Shown here piece after piece: positions 34,168-35,517 of a stretch of 35,517 bases of DNA. The stretch's first letter is position 1. Every line of letters begins with the position of its first letter. The stretch lies in NCBI GenBank assembly GCA_045637505.1, contig JAZTZO010000017.1, forward strand, positions 1 through 35,517, in the 5' to 3' direction. Origin of the DNA: RGIG4079 sp045637505. GTDB lineage: Bacteria > Bacteroidota > Bacteroidia > Bacteroidales > Muribaculaceae. The notes beneath the pieces are model-generated. The model saw only the letters and a program-made list of their open reading frames with translations, made no database searches and was not told the origin of the DNA. A program made the translations under genes and the position numbers.

Positions 34168-35124
34168 ATGAGAAATTTTACAACAGTTAATGACATAGGT
34201 AATCTTCAAGATGCAGTGAAAGAGGCTCTTGAAGTGAAAGCCAATCGTTTTGCCTACAAACATCTTGGCGAAAACAAAACTCTTTTGATGATTTTCTTCA
34301 ACTCATCGCTTCGCACTCGATTGAGTACTCAAAAGGCTGCCTTGAACCTTGGTATGAATGTAATTGTGCTCGATGTAAATCAAGGAGCGTGGAAACTCGA
34401 AACCGAAAGAGGAGTGATTATGGACGGTGACAAGCCCGAACATCTTCTCGAAGCTGTGCCTGTGATGGGTAGCTATTGCGATGTGATAGGGGTGCGTGCA
34501 TTTGCTCGTTTTGAGTCAAAGGCCGATGACTATGAAGAAAAAATCATCAATCAATTCATTCAATATTCGGGTCGCCCAGTGTTCTCAATGGAGGCCGCTA
34601 CTCGCCACCCATTGCAATCGTTTGCCGACCTCATCACTATCGAAGAGCATAAAACAGTAGCTCGCCCTAAAGTAGTGTTGACATGGGCTCCTCACCCCAA
34701 GGCATTGCCACAAGCCGTGCCCAATTCGTTTGCCGAATGGATGAATGCTACCGACTATGATTTTGTCATCACTCATCCCGAGGGATATGAACTTGCGCCC
34801 GAATTTGTGGGAAATGCTCGTGTGGAATATGATCAAGATAAGGCACTCGAAGGCGCCGACTTTGTATATGCAAAGAACTGGAGCGCTTATGCCGACCCTA
34901 ACTATGGTAAAGTGTTATCGACCGACCGCAGTTGGACCATCACTACCGAAAAAATGGCGCTTACCAACAATGCCTTCTTTATGCACTGTTTGCCAGTGCG
35001 TCGCAATATGATTGTGAGCGATGATGTTATTGAATCGCCACGCTCGCTTGTGATTCCCGAAGCAGCCAATCGCGAAATCTCGGCACAAGTGGTATTGAAA
35101 CGCATCCTTGAAGGTTTGCAATAA
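34168..35124 (+). CDS. argF': N-succinyl/N-acetylornithine carbamoyltransferase
   Basis: Arginine biosynthesis enzyme that carbamoylates an N-acylated ornithine. The 318-residue product shows the carbamoyl-phosphate site SSLRTR (35-40 region) and HPLQSFADL, the acetyl/succinyl-ornithine-type signature FSMEAATRHP, and the C-terminal HCLPVRRN. In this family the ornithine-binding SMG loop of true OTCases is replaced; LETERGVIMDGDKPEHLLEA fits the Bacteroides ArgF' enzyme, which uses N-succinylornithine. ATG 34168 begins MRNFTTVNDIG, the family N-terminus; a longer frame to 34126 starts upstream of a promoter-like TAACTTGC (34131-34138). Transcribed alone. Confidence 0.92.
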   Translation: MRNFTTVNDIGNLQDAVKEALEVKANRFAYKHLGENKTLLMIFFNSSLRTRLSTQKAALNLGMNVIVLDVNQGAWKLETERGVIMDGDKPEHLLEAVPVMGSYCDVIGVRAFARFESKADDYEEKIINQFIQYSGRPVFSMEAATRHPLQSFADLITIEEHKTVARPKVVLTWAPHPKALPQAVPNSFAEWMNATDYDFVITHPEGYELAPEFVGNARVEYDQDKALEGADFVYAKNWSAYADPNYGKVLSTDRSWTITTEKMALTNNAFFMHCLPVRRNMIVSDDVIESPRSLVIPEAANREISAQVVLKRILEGLQ

Positions 35125-35140
35125 TAGCAATACTATAATA

Positions 35141-35176
35141 AAAAAGCGATAGCCACTCCTTATGGGGTGGCTATCG
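35141..35176 (-). terminator. Bidirectional terminator between argF' and the SRP RNA gene
   Basis: CGATAGCCACTCC/GGGGTGGCTATCG (35147-35159, 35164-35176) make a 13-bp stem with loop TTAT. On the minus strand it is followed by CTTTTTTATT, a good T-run; on the plus strand the tail TTGTATAT is weaker. Confidence 0.8.
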
Positions 35177-35210
35177 TTGTATATAGTGTTGAGATATGGG
35201 CACAAAAAAA

Positions 35211-35307
35211 GGGCAAGCTTACTACATCGCACCGCTACGACCTAGTACCGCTGCTTCGATCAAGACCTGACGGAGTTCCCAGGGAGCTGGTCGTGTAGGA
35301 CTTACCC
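35211..35307 (-). ncRNA. ffs: Signal recognition particle 4.5S RNA (small bacterial type)
   Basis: The minus-strand transcript contains the SRP core: CCGTCAGGTC, a short apical loop, then GAAGCAGCGG (35249-35274), as in the M-domain-binding helix 8 of E. coli 4.5S RNA (GTCAGGTC...GAAGCAGC). The ends pair: GGGTAAG (35307-35301) with CTTGCCC (35217-35211), closing a 97-nt hairpin, and a T-run (35210-35204) follows. The apical segment is TTGATC where E. coli has CGGAAG, so the GGAA tetraloop is not conserved. It binds Ffh for cotranslational membrane targeting. Its own promoter is at 35313-35343. Confidence 0.88.
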
Positions 35308-35312
35308 GACTG

Positions 35313-35343
35313 CAAAGGTACAACTTTTTTTTATTTCTCACAA
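35313..35343 (-). promoter_or_regulatory. Promoter of the SRP RNA gene
   Basis: On the minus strand TTG (35343-35341), a 20-base spacer and TACCTTTG (35320-35313) match the Bacteroidetes consensus. The start would fall at about 35307, exactly the 5' end of the closing helix of the RNA. Confidence 0.75.
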
Positions 35344-35403
35344 TACCTCCGTTTTAATTACTTGAAAATCTTTTGTATGTAGAGTCAACAAGCAAGTGCA
35401 AAA

Positions 35404-35517
35404 TTATTTCAATAGTTTGAAGAATTCAATTTTTGGAGAAGAAAAATTAAGTTTTTCACGAGGCCTTCGATTGATTTTAGTTTGAATGGCATCAAGCAGA
35501 CTCTGTTCAATTAGTCT
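35404..35517 (-). CDS. IS30-family transposase, C-terminal fragment (5' end outside window)
   Basis: An open minus-strand frame enters at the right edge and stops at 35404-35406. The 37 residues read RLIEQSLLDAIQTKINRRPR followed by EKLNFSSPKIEFFKLLK, which fits the C-terminus of IS30-like DDE transposases (N-x-RPR-K/E-x-L-N/G-F-x-T/S-P-x-x-x-F). The element's end should lie within 35345-35403, directly upstream of the SRP RNA promoter; no terminal repeat could be identified without the other end. Confidence 0.8.
   Translation of the reverse strand, partial: RLIEQSLLDAIQTKINRRPREKLNFSSPKIEFFKLLK

Overview
The window is a chromosomal segment from a member of the Bacteroidales, with a Muribaculaceae/Bacteroides-like gene set. 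The evidence is a SusC-SusD-SusE-SusF block, an ArgF'-type N-succinyl/N-acetylornithine carbamoyltransferase, PMCA-type Ca2+ ATPase, Bacteroidetes-type dihydroorotase, DUF4836 lipoprotein, and promoters of the Bacteroidetes form TTTG-N19/20-TAnnTTTG in front of many genes. No rRNA or CRISPR array was seen.

Layout. The left edge holds the 3' end of an IS110-family transposase, then a repeat-packed intergenic stretch, a tRNA-Gln(TTG) and an aspartate aminotransferase-tyrS pair, all three genes on the minus strand. On the plus strand follow a lipoprotein (DUF4836), an ABC ATPase and an FtsX-like permease; between ATPase and permease sits a GxxExxY (PD-(D/E)XK-like) gene flanked by inverted repeat ends, followed by a second, gene-less copy of the same ends. 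Next is a four-gene glycan-uptake operon (susC, susD, susE-like, susF-like) closed by a strong terminator. A 500-bp intergenic region then carries two further repeat families.

The most unusual coding region is 15993-20306: a roughly 800-residue all-beta, propeller-like protein followed by an intact-looking phage terminase large subunit, with no portal, capsid, integrase or lysis genes. After it come a HAD-IIB phosphatase, a minus-strand pnuC/pnuT-thiamine pyrophosphokinase pair, a divergent orphan sensor histidine kinase, and two small envelope genes (an acidic lipoprotein and a small membrane protein). A plus-strand operon then encodes a polyprenol-phosphate mannose synthase, dihydroorotase, Ca2+ ATPase and cytidine deaminase. 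The right part has a Pro/His/Lys/Asp-repeat lipoprotein (minus), an outer-membrane beta-barrel receptor, argF', the SRP 4.5S RNA gene (minus), and at the right edge the 3' end of an IS30-family transposase (minus).

The best candidates for something undescribed are (1) the GxxExxY unit with inverted ends and its gene-less partner, whose end motif recurs in at least three intergenic regions of this window, and (2) the isolated terminase plus beta-rich protein module. Assignments come from reading motifs and family knowledge only; no database search was run.
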